The notes: generated by a model not told the origin, from the sequence alone. Positions 8,707 through 18,589 are shown, counted from the first letter of the stretch. The stretch is 64,000 bases of DNA from Curtobacterium sp. MCJR17_055 (GCF_003224335.1 NZ_QKLF01000005.1:248001-312000), one strand, 5' to 3'. Translations and numbers: made by a program.

Positions 8707-9282
8707 GTGGCGAAGGCAGCCCCCAAGACCAACGTGACCGTGAACCCCGGTGACGACGACCTCGTCGCACACGGCAAGGGTCGCCCGACGCCCTCGCGAC
8801 GCGAGCGGGAAGCCGCGAACCGGCGTCCGATCGTCGGCAACTCCCCCGCGGACAAGAAGGCCGCCCGGGCGCGTCTGAACACCGAGCGCGAGCGTGCGCG
8901 GGTCGGCATGGCGAACGGCGAGGAGCGCTACCTCCCGGCGAAGGACCGGGGCGAGGAGCGCCGCTTCATCCGCGACTTCATCGACGCCCGCTGGAACGTC
9001 GGCGAGGTCATGATGCCCGTCCTCGTGCTCTTCCTGATCGTCGGCTTCGTCGCCGCGCAGACGCCCGCGGCCTCGTACTCGCTGCTGTTCATCTGGGCGT
9101 TCGTGCTGCTCTTCGTGCTCGACTGCACGGTCATCTGGTTCATGCTGCGTCGACGCTTCGCCGCCGCCGGCCGGACCTTCCAGCGCGGGAACTTCCTCTA
9201 CATCCTCACGCGCGGGTGGCAGCTGCGGTTCCTCCGCCTGCCCAAGCCGCAGGTCAAGCGCGGGCAGTACCCGACGCTCTGA
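8707..9282 (+). CDS. DUF3043 membrane protein
   Basis: An actinobacterial membrane protein of unknown function with 191 residues. The N-terminal 100 residues are strongly charged and contain the family-typical GKGRPTPSRREREAANRRP block. Two adjacent hydrophobic helices follow (about residues 104-123 and 126-146), then a basic C-terminal tail. The GTG start at 8707 is preceded by TAGGAACC. It is divergent from the M20 gene across only 51 bp. The last codons and the stop codon are part of a 19-bp unit repeated three times, so the 3' end seems to have been copied into the intergenic region. Confidence 0.85.
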   Translation: MAKAAPKTNVTVNPGDDDLVAHGKGRPTPSRREREAANRRPIVGNSPADKKAARARLNTERERARVGMANGEERYLPAKDRGEERRFIRDFIDARWNVGEVMMPVLVLFLIVGFVAAQTPAASYSLLFIWAFVLLFVLDCTVIWFMLRRRFAAAGRTFQRGNFLYILTRGWQLRFLRLPKPQVKRGQYPTL

Positions 9283-9328
9283 CACAGATTCGACGCTCTG
9301 ACACAGACCCGACGCTCTGGAACAGGGC
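9272..9328. repeat. Three 19-bp tandem units starting in the DUF3043 stop-codon region
   Basis: The unit CGACGCTCTGACACAGAYY occurs at 9272, 9291 and 9310; the third has CTGGAACAGGG instead. The first unit contains the DUF3043 stop codon (CTC TGA). Confidence 0.75.
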
Positions 9329-9347
9329 CGTCCGCCGGCGGCTGGCG

Positions 9348-9389
9348 GACGAGAGCGCCGTCGACCCCCGGGTCGGCGGCGCTCTCGTC
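9348..9389 (+). terminator. Terminator after the DUF3043 gene
   Basis: A 19-bp stem (9348-9366 with 9371-9389, one G.T pair) closes on a very small loop. It follows the DUF3043 gene by 65 nt, beyond the 19-bp repeats. Confidence 0.8.
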
Positions 9390-9420
9390 GTCCGGGGGCG
9401 ACGATGGCGTCGGGCGAGCG

Positions 9421-9540
9421 GCCGGGAGGCGCGGCGCCAGCCCGACGCGCACCTCCCGCTGACGGGCGGCTCGGTTCCAGCCCGACGCGCACCTCCCGCT
9501 GACGGGAGGCCCGGTACCAGCCCGGCGCGCGCCTCCCGGC
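9421..9540. repeat. Three 40-bp tandem units with terminator-like arms
   Basis: Units at 9421-9460, 9461-9500 and 9501-9540 follow a common pattern: GACGGGAGGC, then SCGGTNCCAGCCCG, then RCGCGCRCCTCCCG. Each can fold by pairing CGGGAGG with CCTCCCG, and the third begins with the same GGGAGGCCCGGTACC arm as the terminators at 1676 and 38755. The whole 9283-9640 gap between convergent genes is made of this array, the 19-bp repeats, a terminator and about 100 bases with nothing recognisable. Confidence 0.75.
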
Positions 9541-9640
9541 CGACGGTGCGCAACGCGGGACGCAGGTCGCGGTCCGGCATGGGACGGGTCGTCAGCGGAG
9601 CAGCACGACGCACTGCGTCGTCCGCGGAGCCGTTGACGCG

Positions 9641-9700
9641 TCAGCTGCGGCGCAGTCGCGTCAGCTGCGGCGCAGTCGCGTCAGCTGTGGCGCAGTCGCC
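9641..9700. repeat. Three 20-bp tandem units copying the pyrD stop-codon region
   Basis: TCAGCTGCGGCGCAGTCGCG occurs at 9641 and 9661, and a copy with two changes at 9681. The third copy is the true end of pyrD: its TCA is the complement of the stop codon. Because 20 is not a multiple of three, readthrough of pyrD would change frame in each copy. Confidence 0.85.
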
Positions 9701-10748
9701 GCCGCCGGAGCCGGTTGATCCGCATCGCCCAGGTCGGCCCCTCGTAGAGGAACGCGGTGTAGCCCTGCACGAGCGTCGCACCGGCCTCGATCCGCGCCTG
9801 GACGTCCGCCTCCGACGTGACGCCGCCCACCGCGATGACGCAGAACCCCGCGGGCACGGCGGCACGGACGCGTCGCAGCACCGCGAGCGAGCGCTCCCCG
9901 AGCGGCGCACCGGACAGCCCGCCCGCACCCATCGCCCGGACGTCGGCGTCCGGGGTCGTCAGTCCGCCGCGCTCGACGGTGGTGTTCGTCGCGATGACCC
10001 CGGCCAGGCCCAGGTCGACCGCGAGTCCGGCGATGGCGTCGATCTGCTCGTCCGTCAGGTCCGGCGCGATCTTGACGAGGACCGGGGTGCGACCGGCGGC
10101 CTCGTGTACGGCGGCGAGCAGCGGGCGGAGGTGGTCGAGTTCCTGCAGTCCGCGGAGGCCCGGCGTGTTCGGCGAGCTGACGTTCACGGCCAGGTAGTCG
10201 GCGAAGGGCGCGAGCAGGCGCGTCGATTCGAGGTAGTCCTCGACGGCGTCCTCGACCGAGACCACCCGGCTCTTCCCGATGTTCACGCCGATGACCGGGC
10301 GCCCCGGGTTCCGGCGGGCACGCTCGAGGCGTCCGGCGGCCTTGACGGCGCCGTGGTTGTTGAAGCCCATCCGGTTGATGAGCGCACGGTCGGCGATCAG
10401 TCGGAAGAGCCGCGGACGCTCGTTGCCCGGCTGGGGTCGCGCCGTGACGGTGCCGACCTCGACGTGCCCGAACCCGAGCACGCCGAGTCCGGCGATCGCG
10501 CGGGCGTCCTTGTCGAACCCGGCGGCCATCCCGAACCGGGACGGGAAGTGGATGCCCATCGTGGTGATCCCGTCCTCGGCGGACGGCCGCGCCGAGCGCT
10601 CGACGGCGCCGGCGACGACGGGCACCTTCGGCAGCCACCGGATGACGGCGAACGCGAGGTGGTGCGCCCGTTCGGGGTCCATCTTCGCGAAGACCGTGCG
10701 GAACACCACGCCGTAGCCGGCGCGGACGAGCGTCTCGACGCCGCTCAC
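9681..10748 (-). CDS. pyrD: Quinone-dependent dihydroorotate dehydrogenase (class 2)
   Basis: Oxidises dihydroorotate to orotate in pyrimidine synthesis, using FMN and passing electrons to menaquinone. The 355-residue protein has the membrane-facing N-terminal helix region of class 2 enzymes ([21 protein letters not shown]), followed by [18 protein letters not shown], the catalytic region [11 protein letters not shown] and the FMN phosphate-binding GGVTSEADV. The frame is open far upstream, but the GTG at 10748 overlaps the nrdR stop codon (GTGA) and begins the conserved sequence. The last six codons and the stop lie in the third copy of a 20-bp tandem repeat, so the C-terminal tail RRRRLRHS is partly a product of that duplication. 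Confidence 0.95.
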   Translation of the reverse strand: MSGVETLVRAGYGVVFRTVFAKMDPERAHHLAFAVIRWLPKVPVVAGAVERSARPSAEDGITTMGIHFPSRFGMAAGFDKDARAIAGLGVLGFGHVEVGTVTARPQPGNERPRLFRLIADRALINRMGFNNHGAVKAAGRLERARRNPGRPVIGVNIGKSRVVSVEDAVEDYLESTRLLAPFADYLAVNVSSPNTPGLRGLQELDHLRPLLAAVHEAAGRTPVLVKIAPDLTDEQIDAIAGLAVDLGLAGVIATNTTVERGGLTTPDADVRAMGAGGLSGAPLGERSLAVLRRVRAAVPAGFCVIAVGGVTSEADVQARIEAGATLVQGYTAFLYEGPTWAMRINRLRRRRLRHS

Positions 10749-11248
10749 GCGCTGGCGCCGTCCGTGCTGCGGTCGGGGGCGCGGAGCTCCCGGGGGCCGG
10801 CGTGGTGGTCGATCCGCAGCTGCCCGATCGCGTCCTCGAAGTCCTCGAGCGAGTCGAACGCCTGGTACACGCTCGCGTAGCGGAGGTACGCGACCTCGTC
10901 GAGCTCGCGGAGCGGGCTGAGGATGGCCAGGCCGATGTCGTTCGCCTCGATCTGGCTCGCGCCGGAGGACCGCACGATCTCCTCTACCCGCTGCGCGAGC
11001 ACCGCGAGGTCGGAGTCCGTCACCGGGCGCCCCTGGCAGGCCTTCCGTACGCCGGAGATGATCTTCTCGCGACTGAACGGTTCGAGGACGCCGTTGCGCT
11101 TGACGACGCTGAGCGACGCGGTCTCGGTCGTCGAGAACCGCCGCCCGCAGTTCGGACACTGGCGGCGGCGTCGGATGGAGGTTCCGTCGTCGCTCGTCCG
11201 GGAGTCGACGACGCGGGAGTCCGGGTGGCGGCAGAAGGGGCAGAACAT
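10745..11248 (-). CDS. nrdR: Transcriptional repressor NrdR
   Basis: Zinc-ribbon/ATP-cone repressor of ribonucleotide reductase genes that senses dNTP/ATP pools. The 167-residue protein begins with the zinc ribbon [15 protein letters not shown], then [14 protein letters not shown], and continues with the ATP-cone domain (about residues 48-135, [16 protein letters not shown]). The C-terminal 20 residues extend beyond the usual end and are variable. The gene overlaps pyrD by 4 nt and follows hisD by 12 nt, so it belongs to a hisD-nrdR-pyrD unit. No nrd gene and no convincing NrdR box are in the window, so the targets lie elsewhere. Confidence 0.96.
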   Translation of the reverse strand: MFCPFCRHPDSRVVDSRTSDDGTSIRRRRQCPNCGRRFSTTETASLSVVKRNGVLEPFSREKIISGVRKACQGRPVTDSDLAVLAQRVEEIVRSSGASQIEANDIGLAILSPLRELDEVAYLRYASVYQAFDSLEDFEDAIGQLRIDHHAGPRELRAPDRSTDGASA

Positions 11249-11260
11249 GGCGCCCCCAGG

Positions 11261-12568
11261 CTAGCGGTTCGTGCGTTCCGACACGGCCGCACCGTGCGCC
11301 GGCAGCTGTTCCTCGGTCGAGAGCGCCACGATGTGCGGGACCACCTCGGCGAGTGCCTGCGCGGTGTACCGCACCACCTGCTGCGGCCGGAGGAAGGTGG
11401 ACGCGGACAGCCCGGAGCCGAACCGTGCCTGGCCGCCGGTCGGCAGGACGTGGTTCGACCCGGCCAGGTAGTCACCGAGGCTGACGGGCGCGTGCGGCCC
11501 GACGAACACCGCGCCGGCGGCGTCGATGTCCGCGAGCACGGCGTCGTCGTCCGCGGTCTGGATCTCGAGGTGCTCCGGCCCGTACGCGTTGCTCACGGTC
11601 GCGGCGTCGGTGAGCGAGTCCACCAGGACGATCGCGGACTGCGGTCCGTCGAGCGCGGCCTGGAGGCGCGTGGCCGTCCCGAGCACCGCCGTGCGCTCCG
11701 GGATCACCGCCTCCACCGCGTCGGCGAACGCGGCCGAGGTCGTCACGAGCACGCTGCCGGCCTGCTCGTCGTGCTCCGCCTGGCTGATGAGGTCGGCGGC
11801 GACGTACCCGGGGTCCGCCGTGTCGTCGGCGATCACGAGGATCTCGGAGGCACCGGCCTCGGAGTCGATGCCGACGACGCCCCGGACGAGGCGCTTTGCG
11901 GCGGCGACGTAGTTGTTCCCCGGGCCGGTGACCAGGTCGACCGGGTCGAGACCGATCTCGGGCACGCCGTACGCCAGCGCGCCGACCGCGCCGGCGCCAC
12001 CCATCGCGTAGACCTCGTCCACGCCGAGCAGTCCGGCCGCGGCGAGGATCGTCGGGTGCACGCGTCCCCCGTGGTCGCGCTGCGGCGGCGAGACGAGGGC
12101 GATGGACCCGACGCCGGCGACCTGCGCGGGGACGACGTTCATGACGACGCTCGACGGGTAGACGGCCTTGCCGCCGGGCACGTAGAGGCCGACGCGACGC
12201 ATGGGCTGCCACCGCTGGTGCACCTCGGCTCCGTCGGCGAGCGTGGTCACGGACCCGGTGGGCACCTGCGCCGCGCTGGCGGCCCGGACCCGGCGGATCG
12301 CCTCGTCGAGGGCGACCCGGAGCTCGGGCGCGAGGCCCGCGACGGCCGCGTCGATCTCGGCGGCCGGGACCCGCACGTGCTCCGGCGCTCCACCGTCGAA
12401 GCGTTCCGCCTGCTCGTGCAGCGCGGCCGCGCCGTGCTCGCGGACGGCGTCCACGAGGTCCCGGGCCGCGGCCGTGGCGCTGCTGACGTCACCGGCGGCA
12501 CGCGGCATGAGACGGAGGAGTTCGGCGCGGGGCGGGAGCCCCCCGCGGAGGTCGATTCGCTGCATCAT
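11261..12568 (-). CDS. hisD: Histidinol dehydrogenase
   Basis: Catalyses the last two steps of histidine synthesis, L-histidinol to L-histidine, with NAD+ and a zinc ion. The 435-residue protein shows GLYVPGGKAVYPSSVVMN, GPGNNYVAAAKRLV, EAGASEILVIAD and the catalytic YGPEHLEIQ, with the C-terminal GSGLSASTFLRPQQVV. The start has two consecutive ATG codons; either may be used. The other his genes are absent here, so hisD heads a small mixed unit with nrdR and pyrD. It starts 76 nt after the end of dnaE. Confidence 0.96.
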   Translation of the reverse strand: MMQRIDLRGGLPPRAELLRLMPRAAGDVSSATAAARDLVDAVREHGAAALHEQAERFDGGAPEHVRVPAAEIDAAVAGLAPELRVALDEAIRRVRAASAAQVPTGSVTTLADGAEVHQRWQPMRRVGLYVPGGKAVYPSSVVMNVVPAQVAGVGSIALVSPPQRDHGGRVHPTILAAAGLLGVDEVYAMGGAGAVGALAYGVPEIGLDPVDLVTGPGNNYVAAAKRLVRGVVGIDSEAGASEILVIADDTADPGYVAADLISQAEHDEQAGSVLVTTSAAFADAVEAVIPERTAVLGTATRLQAALDGPQSAIVLVDSLTDAATVSNAYGPEHLEIQTADDDAVLADIDAAGAVFVGPHAPVSLGDYLAGSNHVLPTGGQARFGSGLSASTFLRPQQVVRYTAQALAEVVPHIVALSTEEQLPAHGAAVSERTNR

Positions 12569-12644
12569 GAGGCCCCCAGCGTACCGAGCACCACCGTCGA
12601 CCGGGGACGACGGGGGTGCTCGGTCGCGGTTGGGGCCGGAGCCG

Positions 12645-15600
12645 TCAGACCAGGCAGCGCGGTCCGAGCAGGCTCTTCAGCTCGCCGAACAGGTCCGGTG
12701 TCAGCGCGACCGGGAACGGCAGCTCGAACGTCCGGGCGACGTCGTCCTTGAGGAGCTTCAACCGCACCTCGGTGTCGCCCTGGTGCCGACCGAGCACGGC
12801 CGCAAGTTCGGTCACCGTCTGTGTGGTGGCCTGGCGCTCCGGCAGGGACAGCGTGAGCGGCCCGGACCCCATCGCGTCGCCGACGTTCGGCTGGAACATG
12901 CTCACGGCGTGCAGGGCCTTGCCGTCGTCGCGGACGTTGACGCGGCCGCGCAGGACCACGATCGAGTCCGGGACGAGCGACGGCCCGAACTCCTGGTACG
13001 TCTTGCCGAGGAACATCACGCCGATCTGGCCGCCGAAGTCCTCGATGTCGACGATCCCGTACGGGTTGCCGCTCGTCTTCGCCACGCGGTGCTGCACGCT
13101 CGTCAGGAGCCCGGCGACCGTGACGGTCTCGCCCTCCACCGAGTCGTCCGCTCCGAGCAGGTCGGCGATGGTGATCGACTGGTGCTTCGCGAGTTCGATC
13201 TCGAGCCCGGCGAGCGGGTGGTCCGACACGTAGAGCCCGAGCATGTCCCGCTCGAACGCCAGCTTGTCGCGCTTGGACCACTCCGGCCGCTCCGGCACCT
13301 GGGACACCGTGAGCGATGCCGGCTGCTCTTCCGCGACCTCGGCGAACAGGGAGTCGAAGTCGAACCCGACGTTGCCGTTGGCCTCGTCGCGCTTGACCTT
13401 CACCGCGGCCTCGACCGCGCCCTCGTGGATCTCGACCAGGGCACGGCGGCTGTCGCCGAACCCGTCGAACGCGCCCGCCTTGATGAGCGACTCGACCGTC
13501 CGCTTGTTCGCCGACGAGATCGGGATCTTGCGGAGGAAGTCGTGGAAGGACTCGAAGGCGCCCTTCTCGGTGCGCGCCGCGACGATGTCGTCGACGACGT
13601 TGAACCCGACGTTGCGGATGGCTCCCATGCCGAAACGGATGTCGTCCCCGACGGCGGCGAAGAACCCGATCGACTCGTTCACGTCCGGCGGCATGACCCG
13701 GATGCCCATCCGGCGGCACTCGTTCAGGTAGAGCGCGAGCTTGTCACGGGCGTCGCCGACGCTCGTCAGCAGCGCCGCCATGTACTCGGCCGGGTAGTGC
13801 GCCTTGAGGTACGCGGTCCAGAACGACACGACGCCGTACGCGGCCGAGTGCGCCTTGTTGAAGGCGTAGTCGGAGAACGGCAGCAGGATGTCCCACAGCG
13901 TTTTGATTGCCGCGTCGGAGTACCCGTTGTCCTTCATGCCCTGCTGGAACCCGGCGTACTGCTTGTCCAGCTCGGACTTCTTCTTCTTGCCCATCGCGCG
14001 GCGGAGGATGTCCGCCTGGCCGAGGGAGAACCCGGCGACCTTCTGCGCGATGGCCATGACCTGCTCCTGGTAGATGATCAGGCCGTAGGTCCCGCCGAGG
14101 ATCTCCGCCAGGGGCTCCTCGAGCTCGGGGTGGATCGGGGTGATCGCCTGCTCACCGTTCTTGCGCAGCGCGTAGTTCGTGTGCGAGTTCGCACCCATCG
14201 GCCCCGGTCGGTACAGGGCGATGAGCGCGGAGATGTCCTCGAAGTTGTCCGGCTTCATGAGGCGGAGGAGCCCGCGCATCGGGCCGCCGTCGAGCTGGAA
14301 CACGCCCAGCGTGTCGCCGCGCTGCAGGAGCGCGTAGGCCTCGGGGTCCTCGAGGCCCATGGTCTCGAGGTCGAGGTCGATCCCGCGGTTGCTCTTGATG
14401 TTGTCGAGGGCGTCGCTGATGATCGTGAGGTTCCGGAGGCCCAGGAAGTCCATCTTGATCAGGCCGAGCGACTCCGCTGCCGGGTAGTCGAACTGCGTGA
14501 CGATCTGGCCGTCCTGCTCCCGCTTCATGATCGGGATGATGTCGATCAGCGGGTCGCTCGACATGATGACGCCGGCGGCGTGCACGCCCCACTGCCGCTT
14601 CAGCCCCTCGAGCCCCAGCGCGGTGTCGAACACCGTCTTGGCCTCCGGGTCGGTCTCGACGACGGTCCGGACGTCCACGGCTTCCTTGTACCGCGGGTGG
14701 TCCTTGTCGAAGATGCCGGTGAGCGGGATGTCCTTGCCCATCACGGGCGGCGGCATCGCCTTCGTGAGCTTCTCGCCCATCCCGAAGGGGAACCCGAGCA
14801 CGCGCGACGAGTCCTTGAGGGCCTGCTTCGCCTTGATCGTGCCGTACGTGACGATCTGCGCGACGCGCTCCGACCCGTACTTCTCGGTGACGTACTTGAT
14901 CGCCTCACCGCGGCGCCGGTCGTCGAAGTCGACGTCGAAGTCGGGCATCGAGACGCGGTCCGGGTTGAGGAACCGCTCGAAGATGAGACCGTGCCGGATG
15001 GGGTCGAGGTCGGTGATGCGCATCGCGTAGGCGACCATCGAGCCGGCGCCGGACCCGCGACCCGGGCCGACCCGGATGCCGTTGTTCTTCGACCAGTTGA
15101 TGAAGTCGGCGACCACCAGGAAGTACCCCGGGAAGCCCATCTGGTTGATGATGCCGACCTCGTAGTCGGCACGCTCCTGGACGTCGGCCGGGATGCCGCC
15201 GGGGTAGCGGTACTGCAGCCCCTTCGCCACCTCCTTCTCGAACCAGGAGTGCTCGGTCTCCCCCTCCGGCACGGGGAACTTCGGCATGTAGTTGGCGGAG
15301 GTGTCGAACTCGACGTCGCAGCGCTCGGCGATGAGGAGCGTGTTGTCGCACGCCTCGAGGTTGTCGCGGAAGACGTGCCGCATCTGCGCCGGCGTCTTCA
15401 GGTAGAACTCGTCGGCGTCGAACTTGAAGCGGTTCGGGTCGTTGAGCGTCGACCCCGACTGCACGCAGAGCAGCGCCGCGTGCGAGGTGGCGTCGTGCGC
15501 GTGCGTGTAGTGCAGGTCGTTCGTGCCGACCAGCGGGATGTCGAGGTCCTTCGCCAGGCGGATGAGGTCGCTCATGATCCGGCGCTCGATCTCGAGTCCG

Positions 15601-16178
15601 TGGTCCATGACCTCGGCGAAGTAGTTCTCCTTGCCGAAGATGTCGCGGTAGTCCGCGGCGGCCTGGACGGCCTCGTCGTACTGCCCGAGCCGCAGACGCG
15701 TCTGGATCTCGCCCGATGGGCATCCCGTCGTCGCGATGATGCCCTCGTGGTGTTCCTGCAGGAGCTCGATGTCCATGCGGGGCTTGAAGTAGTACCCCTC
15801 GAGCGACGCCTTCGACGACAACCGGAACAGGTTGTGCATGCCCGTGGTGTTCTCGGCGAACATCGTCATGTGCGTGTACGAGCCGGCACCCGAGACGTCG
15901 TCACCGCCACCGTCGCCCCAGCGCACACGGGTCTTGTCCGACCGGTGGGTGCGCGGCGTGATGTAGGCCTCGGTCCCGATGATCGGCTTGACGCCGCCGG
16001 CCTTCGCGGTCTTCCAGAACTCGAACGCCCCGAACATGTTGCCGTGGTCGGTCACCGCCACGGCCGGCATGCCCTGCGCGGCGGTCTCCGCCACGAGGTC
16101 GGAGAGCCTGGCGGCACCGTCGAGCATCGAGTACTCGCTGTGCACGTGCAGGTGGACGAAGGAGTCGGAATCCGACAC
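12645..16178 (-). CDS. dnaE: DNA polymerase III subunit alpha
   Basis: Replicative polymerase of the chromosome, 1177 residues. The N-terminal PHP domain carries the metal motif FVHLHVHSEYS, then AVAVTDHGNMFG. The palm domain has the catalytic acidic block MPDFDVDFDDRRR, preceded by GPGRGSGAGSMVAYA. The beta-clamp binding and OB-fold regions follow in the C-terminal third. Intact PHP metal ligands suggest retained 3'-5' proofreading, as established for the mycobacterial DnaE1. The gene is minus strand, after the RluA-family gene with 122 nt between, and before hisD. A dnaE2 (mutasyn cassette) copy would normally be elsewhere. Confidence 0.97.
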   Translation of the reverse strand: MSDSDSFVHLHVHSEYSMLDGAARLSDLVAETAAQGMPAVAVTDHGNMFGAFEFWKTAKAGGVKPIIGTEAYITPRTHRSDKTRVRWGDGGGDDVSGAGSYTHMTMFAENTTGMHNLFRLSSKASLEGYYFKPRMDIELLQEHHEGIIATTGCPSGEIQTRLRLGQYDEAVQAAADYRDIFGKENYFAEVMDHGLEIERRIMSDLIRLAKDLDIPLVGTNDLHYTHAHDATSHAALLCVQSGSTLNDPNRFKFDADEFYLKTPAQMRHVFRDNLEACDNTLLIAERCDVEFDTSANYMPKFPVPEGETEHSWFEKEVAKGLQYRYPGGIPADVQERADYEVGIINQMGFPGYFLVVADFINWSKNNGIRVGPGRGSGAGSMVAYAMRITDLDPIRHGLIFERFLNPDRVSMPDFDVDFDDRRRGEAIKYVTEKYGSERVAQIVTYGTIKAKQALKDSSRVLGFPFGMGEKLTKAMPPPVMGKDIPLTGIFDKDHPRYKEAVDVRTVVETDPEAKTVFDTALGLEGLKRQWGVHAAGVIMSSDPLIDIIPIMKREQDGQIVTQFDYPAAESLGLIKMDFLGLRNLTIISDALDNIKSNRGIDLDLETMGLEDPEAYALLQRGDTLGVFQLDGGPMRGLLRLMKPDNFEDISALIALYRPGPMGANSHTNYALRKNGEQAITPIHPELEEPLAEILGGTYGLIIYQEQVMAIAQKVAGFSLGQADILRRAMGKKKKSELDKQYAGFQQGMKDNGYSDAAIKTLWDILLPFSDYAFNKAHSAAYGVVSFWTAYLKAHYPAEYMAALLTSVGDARDKLALYLNECRRMGIRVMPPDVNESIGFFAAVGDDIRFGMGAIRNVGFNVVDDIVAARTEKGAFESFHDFLRKIPISSANKRTVESLIKAGAFDGFGDSRRALVEIHEGAVEAAVKVKRDEANGNVGFDFDSLFAEVAEEQPASLTVSQVPERPEWSKRDKLAFERDMLGLYVSDHPLAGLEIELAKHQSITIADLLGADDSVEGETVTVAGLLTSVQHRVAKTSGNPYGIVDIEDFGGQIGVMFLGKTYQEFGPSLVPDSIVVLRGRVNVRDDGKALHAVSMFQPNVGDAMGSGPLTLSLPERQATTQTVTELAAVLGRHQGDTEVRLKLLKDDVARTFELPFPVALTPDLFGELKSLLGPRCLV

Positions 16179-16300
16179 GGAACCTCCGGTTCGTACGGTC
16201 TGCTGCGGGGTGGGGACAGCCTAACCGCGACCGGTGACGATCCCGAGCGTGTCGCGGAGGACGCCGTGCGGTCGGCCGGTGCTGCTGCTCGTGTTCCCGG

Positions 16301-17224
16301 TCAGGCCGCGCGGATCCGGTCGAGCGCCTGCTGCAGGTCGTCCGGGTAGGACGCCTGGAACTCCACCCACTCCCCGGTCCGCGGGTGCGCGAAGCCGAGC
16401 CGGACGGCGTCGAGCCACTGCCGGGTGAGGCCGAGCTCCCCCGCCAGCACCGGGTCGGCGCCGTACATGGTGTCGCCGACCAGCGGGTGGCGTGTCGCGG
16501 CCATGTGCACGCGGATCTGGTGGGTGCGCCCGGTCTCCAGGTGCACCTCGAGCAGGGTCGCGGACCGGAACGCCTCGAGCGTCTCGTAGTGCGTGACGCT
16601 CGGCTTGCCGTCGGCGGTGACGGCGAACTTCCAGTCGCTCGACGGGTGCCGACCGATCGGGGCGTCGATCGTGCCGGACGTCGGGTCCGGGTGGCCCTGC
16701 GCGAGCGCGTGGTACACCTTCTCGACGGTCCGCTCCTTGAACGCCCGCTTCAGGTGCGTGTAGGCGAGTTCGGTCTTCGCGACGACCATCAGGCCCGACG
16801 TGCCGACGTCGAGGCGGTGCACGATGCCCGCACGTTCGGCGGCGCCGGAGGTCGCGATCGTGAAGCCCGCGGCGGCGAGCCCACCGGGCACCGTCGGACC
16901 GTCCCAGCCCGGGGACGGATGTGCTGCCACGCCGATCGGCTTGTCGACGACGACGATGTCCTCGTCGTCGTGCACGACGGTCATGCCCGGGACGACGGCC
17001 GGGACGATGCGCGGCGGTTCCTTCGGGTGCCACTCCACCTCGAGCCAGGTGTCGGCGTGCAACCGGTCGGACTTGTCGACGACGACGCCGTCGACCCGGA
17101 CACCGCCGGCCGCGACGACGTCCGCGGCGAAGGACCGGCTGAAGCCGAGGAGCTTCGCGATGGCGGTGTCGACACGCTCACCGGCGAGCCCGTCGGGCAC
17201 GGGCAGACTGCGGGACTCGCTCAT
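16301..17224 (-). CDS. RluA-family 23S rRNA pseudouridine synthase
   Basis: Converts specific uridines of structured RNA, most likely 23S rRNA as RluD does, to pseudouridine. The 307-residue protein has an N-terminal S4 RNA-binding domain (residues about 16-65) and the RluA catalytic motif [13 protein letters not shown] with the nucleophile D139. The motif [10 protein letters not shown] follows. It starts 10 nt after the lspA stop codon, an arrangement conserved in many bacteria (lspA-rluD). The target position cannot be read from the sequence, so no symbol is given. Confidence 0.93.
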   Translation of the reverse strand: MSESRSLPVPDGLAGERVDTAIAKLLGFSRSFAADVVAAGGVRVDGVVVDKSDRLHADTWLEVEWHPKEPPRIVPAVVPGMTVVHDDEDIVVVDKPIGVAAHPSPGWDGPTVPGGLAAAGFTIATSGAAERAGIVHRLDVGTSGLMVVAKTELAYTHLKRAFKERTVEKVYHALAQGHPDPTSGTIDAPIGRHPSSDWKFAVTADGKPSVTHYETLEAFRSATLLEVHLETGRTHQIRVHMAATRHPLVGDTMYGADPVLAGELGLTRQWLDAVRLGFAHPRTGEWVEFQASYPDDLQQALDRIRAA

Positions 17225-17234
17225 GCTGTCCGCG

Positions 17235-17906
17235 TCACGTCGCGTCGTGCCCGAGGGCGTCGTGCGTGCGACCGTCGTGCCGGCTGCCGTCGGGCCGGGA
17301 GGCCAGACCCGCGTCCGGCGCGTGCCCCGCGTCCGTCGTGTCGGTGGCGTCGGCCTGTGCCGCGGCCGTCCGGCGCGCCTGCTTCTCCGACACCGACCGC
17401 GTCCCGTCGAGGTTCACCCCGAACACCACGAGCAGCACGAACACCACCATGCTGATGCAGATGAACGAGTCCGCGACGTTGTAGATCGCGGGCATCATCC
17501 ACGGCGTCGAGATGAAGTCGACGACGTGCCCGCGTCCGAAGCCGGGCTCCCGGAAGAGCCGGTCGGTCAGGTTACCGAGAGCGCCGCCCAGGAGCATGCC
17601 GAGGACGAGTGCCCACCACATCGACCGGATCCGACGCGCGTACACGACGATCGCGACGACCACCGCGGCCGAGATGAGCGAGAACACCCACGTCATGTTG
17701 ACCGCGAAGGAGAACGCGGCACCCGGGTTGCGGACCGAGAGGAACTGCAGGGCGTCCCCGAGCACCGGGACGACGACGCCTTCCGGCAGCTCCGCGACGA
17801 CGAGAGCCTTCGTGACCTGGTCGGCGGCCAGCACCACGACAGCGGCGAAGGCCAGTGCCGCGATCGCGCGTGCACTGACCTTCGCTCGTGGGACGGGTCG
17901 GTCCAA
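17235..17906 (-). CDS. lspA: Lipoprotein signal peptidase (signal peptidase II)
   Basis: Membrane aspartyl protease that removes signal peptides from prolipoproteins; the oxidase subunit ctaC in this window is a predicted substrate. The 223-residue protein has four membrane helices and the two catalytic-aspartate motifs, GNLTDR and YNVADSFI. The C-terminal tail of about 55 residues after the last helix is rich in Asp, Thr, His and Ala, is not part of the family domain, and is probably disordered in the cytoplasm. It starts 2 nt before the end region of divIVA and precedes the RluA-family gene, so it is probably cotranscribed with both. Confidence 0.95.
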   Translation of the reverse strand: MDRPVPRAKVSARAIAALAFAAVVVLAADQVTKALVVAELPEGVVVPVLGDALQFLSVRNPGAAFSFAVNMTWVFSLISAAVVVAIVVYARRIRSMWWALVLGMLLGGALGNLTDRLFREPGFGRGHVVDFISTPWMMPAIYNVADSFICISMVVFVLLVVFGVNLDGTRSVSEKQARRTAAAQADATDTTDAGHAPDAGLASRPDGSRHDGRTHDALGHDAT

Positions 17907-17908
17907 CG

Positions 17909-18589
17909 TCAGTTGCCGAAGCCCTGCGCCGAGGCCGGGGCCGGCGCGAAGCCGGACTGCTCGGTGCTGGCCGACGAGTCGAGCTCGGCGAGCTGGCCCT
18001 GGATGTAGCTCTTGAGCTGCGCACGGTAGTCGCGCTCGAACGTGCGGAGCTCGTCGATCTTGCCCTCGAGCTGCGTGCGCTCCTGGTCGAGGACCGCGAC
18101 ACGCTGACGGTTCTGGTTCTCGGTCTCGGCGATGATCTGGCGCTGCTTCGCTTCGGCCTCGGAGACGAGGCGGGCGGCCTGCGCCTGGCCCTCGGCGATG
18201 AGGGCGTCACGCTTCTCGACACCTTCACGCACGTGCTCCTCGTGCAGACGACGAGCGAGCGTCAGGAGGTTCGTGGTGCCCTCGGTGTCCTCGTCCGGGT
18301 TGACCGTGGTGCTCGGTGCGGCGGCGGCGACCGGGGCGGGCTCCGGAGCAGCGGCGACCGGGGCCGGCTCGGGCGTCGGTGCCGGCGCGGGCTCGTCGTC
18401 CTTGGCGAGCGACGGCGCGGAGCCGGCGGACTCGAGGCGCTGGCGCAGCTCCTCGTTCTCCTGGTTCAGGCGACGCAGCTCGGCCACGATCTCGTCGAGG
18501 AAGTCGTCGACCTCGTCCTGGTCGTAGCCCTCGCGGAACTTGGTCGGCTGGAACCGCTTGTTGACTACGTCTTCCGGCGTCAAAGCCAT
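17909..18589 (-). CDS. divIVA: DivIVA/Wag31 polar growth scaffold
   Basis: Coiled-coil protein that assembles at curved membrane, marking cell poles and septa and directing apical wall synthesis in actinobacteria. The N-terminal membrane-binding domain, MALTPEDVVNKRF to about residue 60, is typical. Two coiled-coil stretches follow (about 35-65 and 115-200), separated by a linker of about 50 residues rich in Pro and Ala. I place the start at the ATG at 18589, which has GAGGTG 6 nt upstream and begins the conserved sequence; a GTG three codons earlier overlaps the ribosome site. The gene is last in the sepF-yggT-divIVA order downstream of ftsZ. Confidence 0.94.
   Translation of the reverse strand: MALTPEDVVNKRFQPTKFREGYDQDEVDDFLDEIVAELRRLNQENEELRQRLESAGSAPSLAKDDEPAPAPTPEPAPVAAAPEPAPVAAAAPSTTVNPDEDTEGTTNLLTLARRLHEEHVREGVEKRDALIAEGQAQAARLVSEAEAKQRQIIAETENQNRQRVAVLDQERTQLEGKIDELRTFERDYRAQLKSYIQGQLAELDSSASTEQSGFAPAPASAQGFGN

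Noticed and set aside
11249..11260. NrdR box near nrdR
   Set aside because: No match to the 16-bp ACACWATATMTWGTGT pattern is present here or elsewhere in the visible intergenic regions.
12201..16349. Open frame of 1382 codons on the plus strand opposite dnaE
   Set aside because: dnaE is complete on the other strand with all catalytic motifs; this frame is its antisense shadow.
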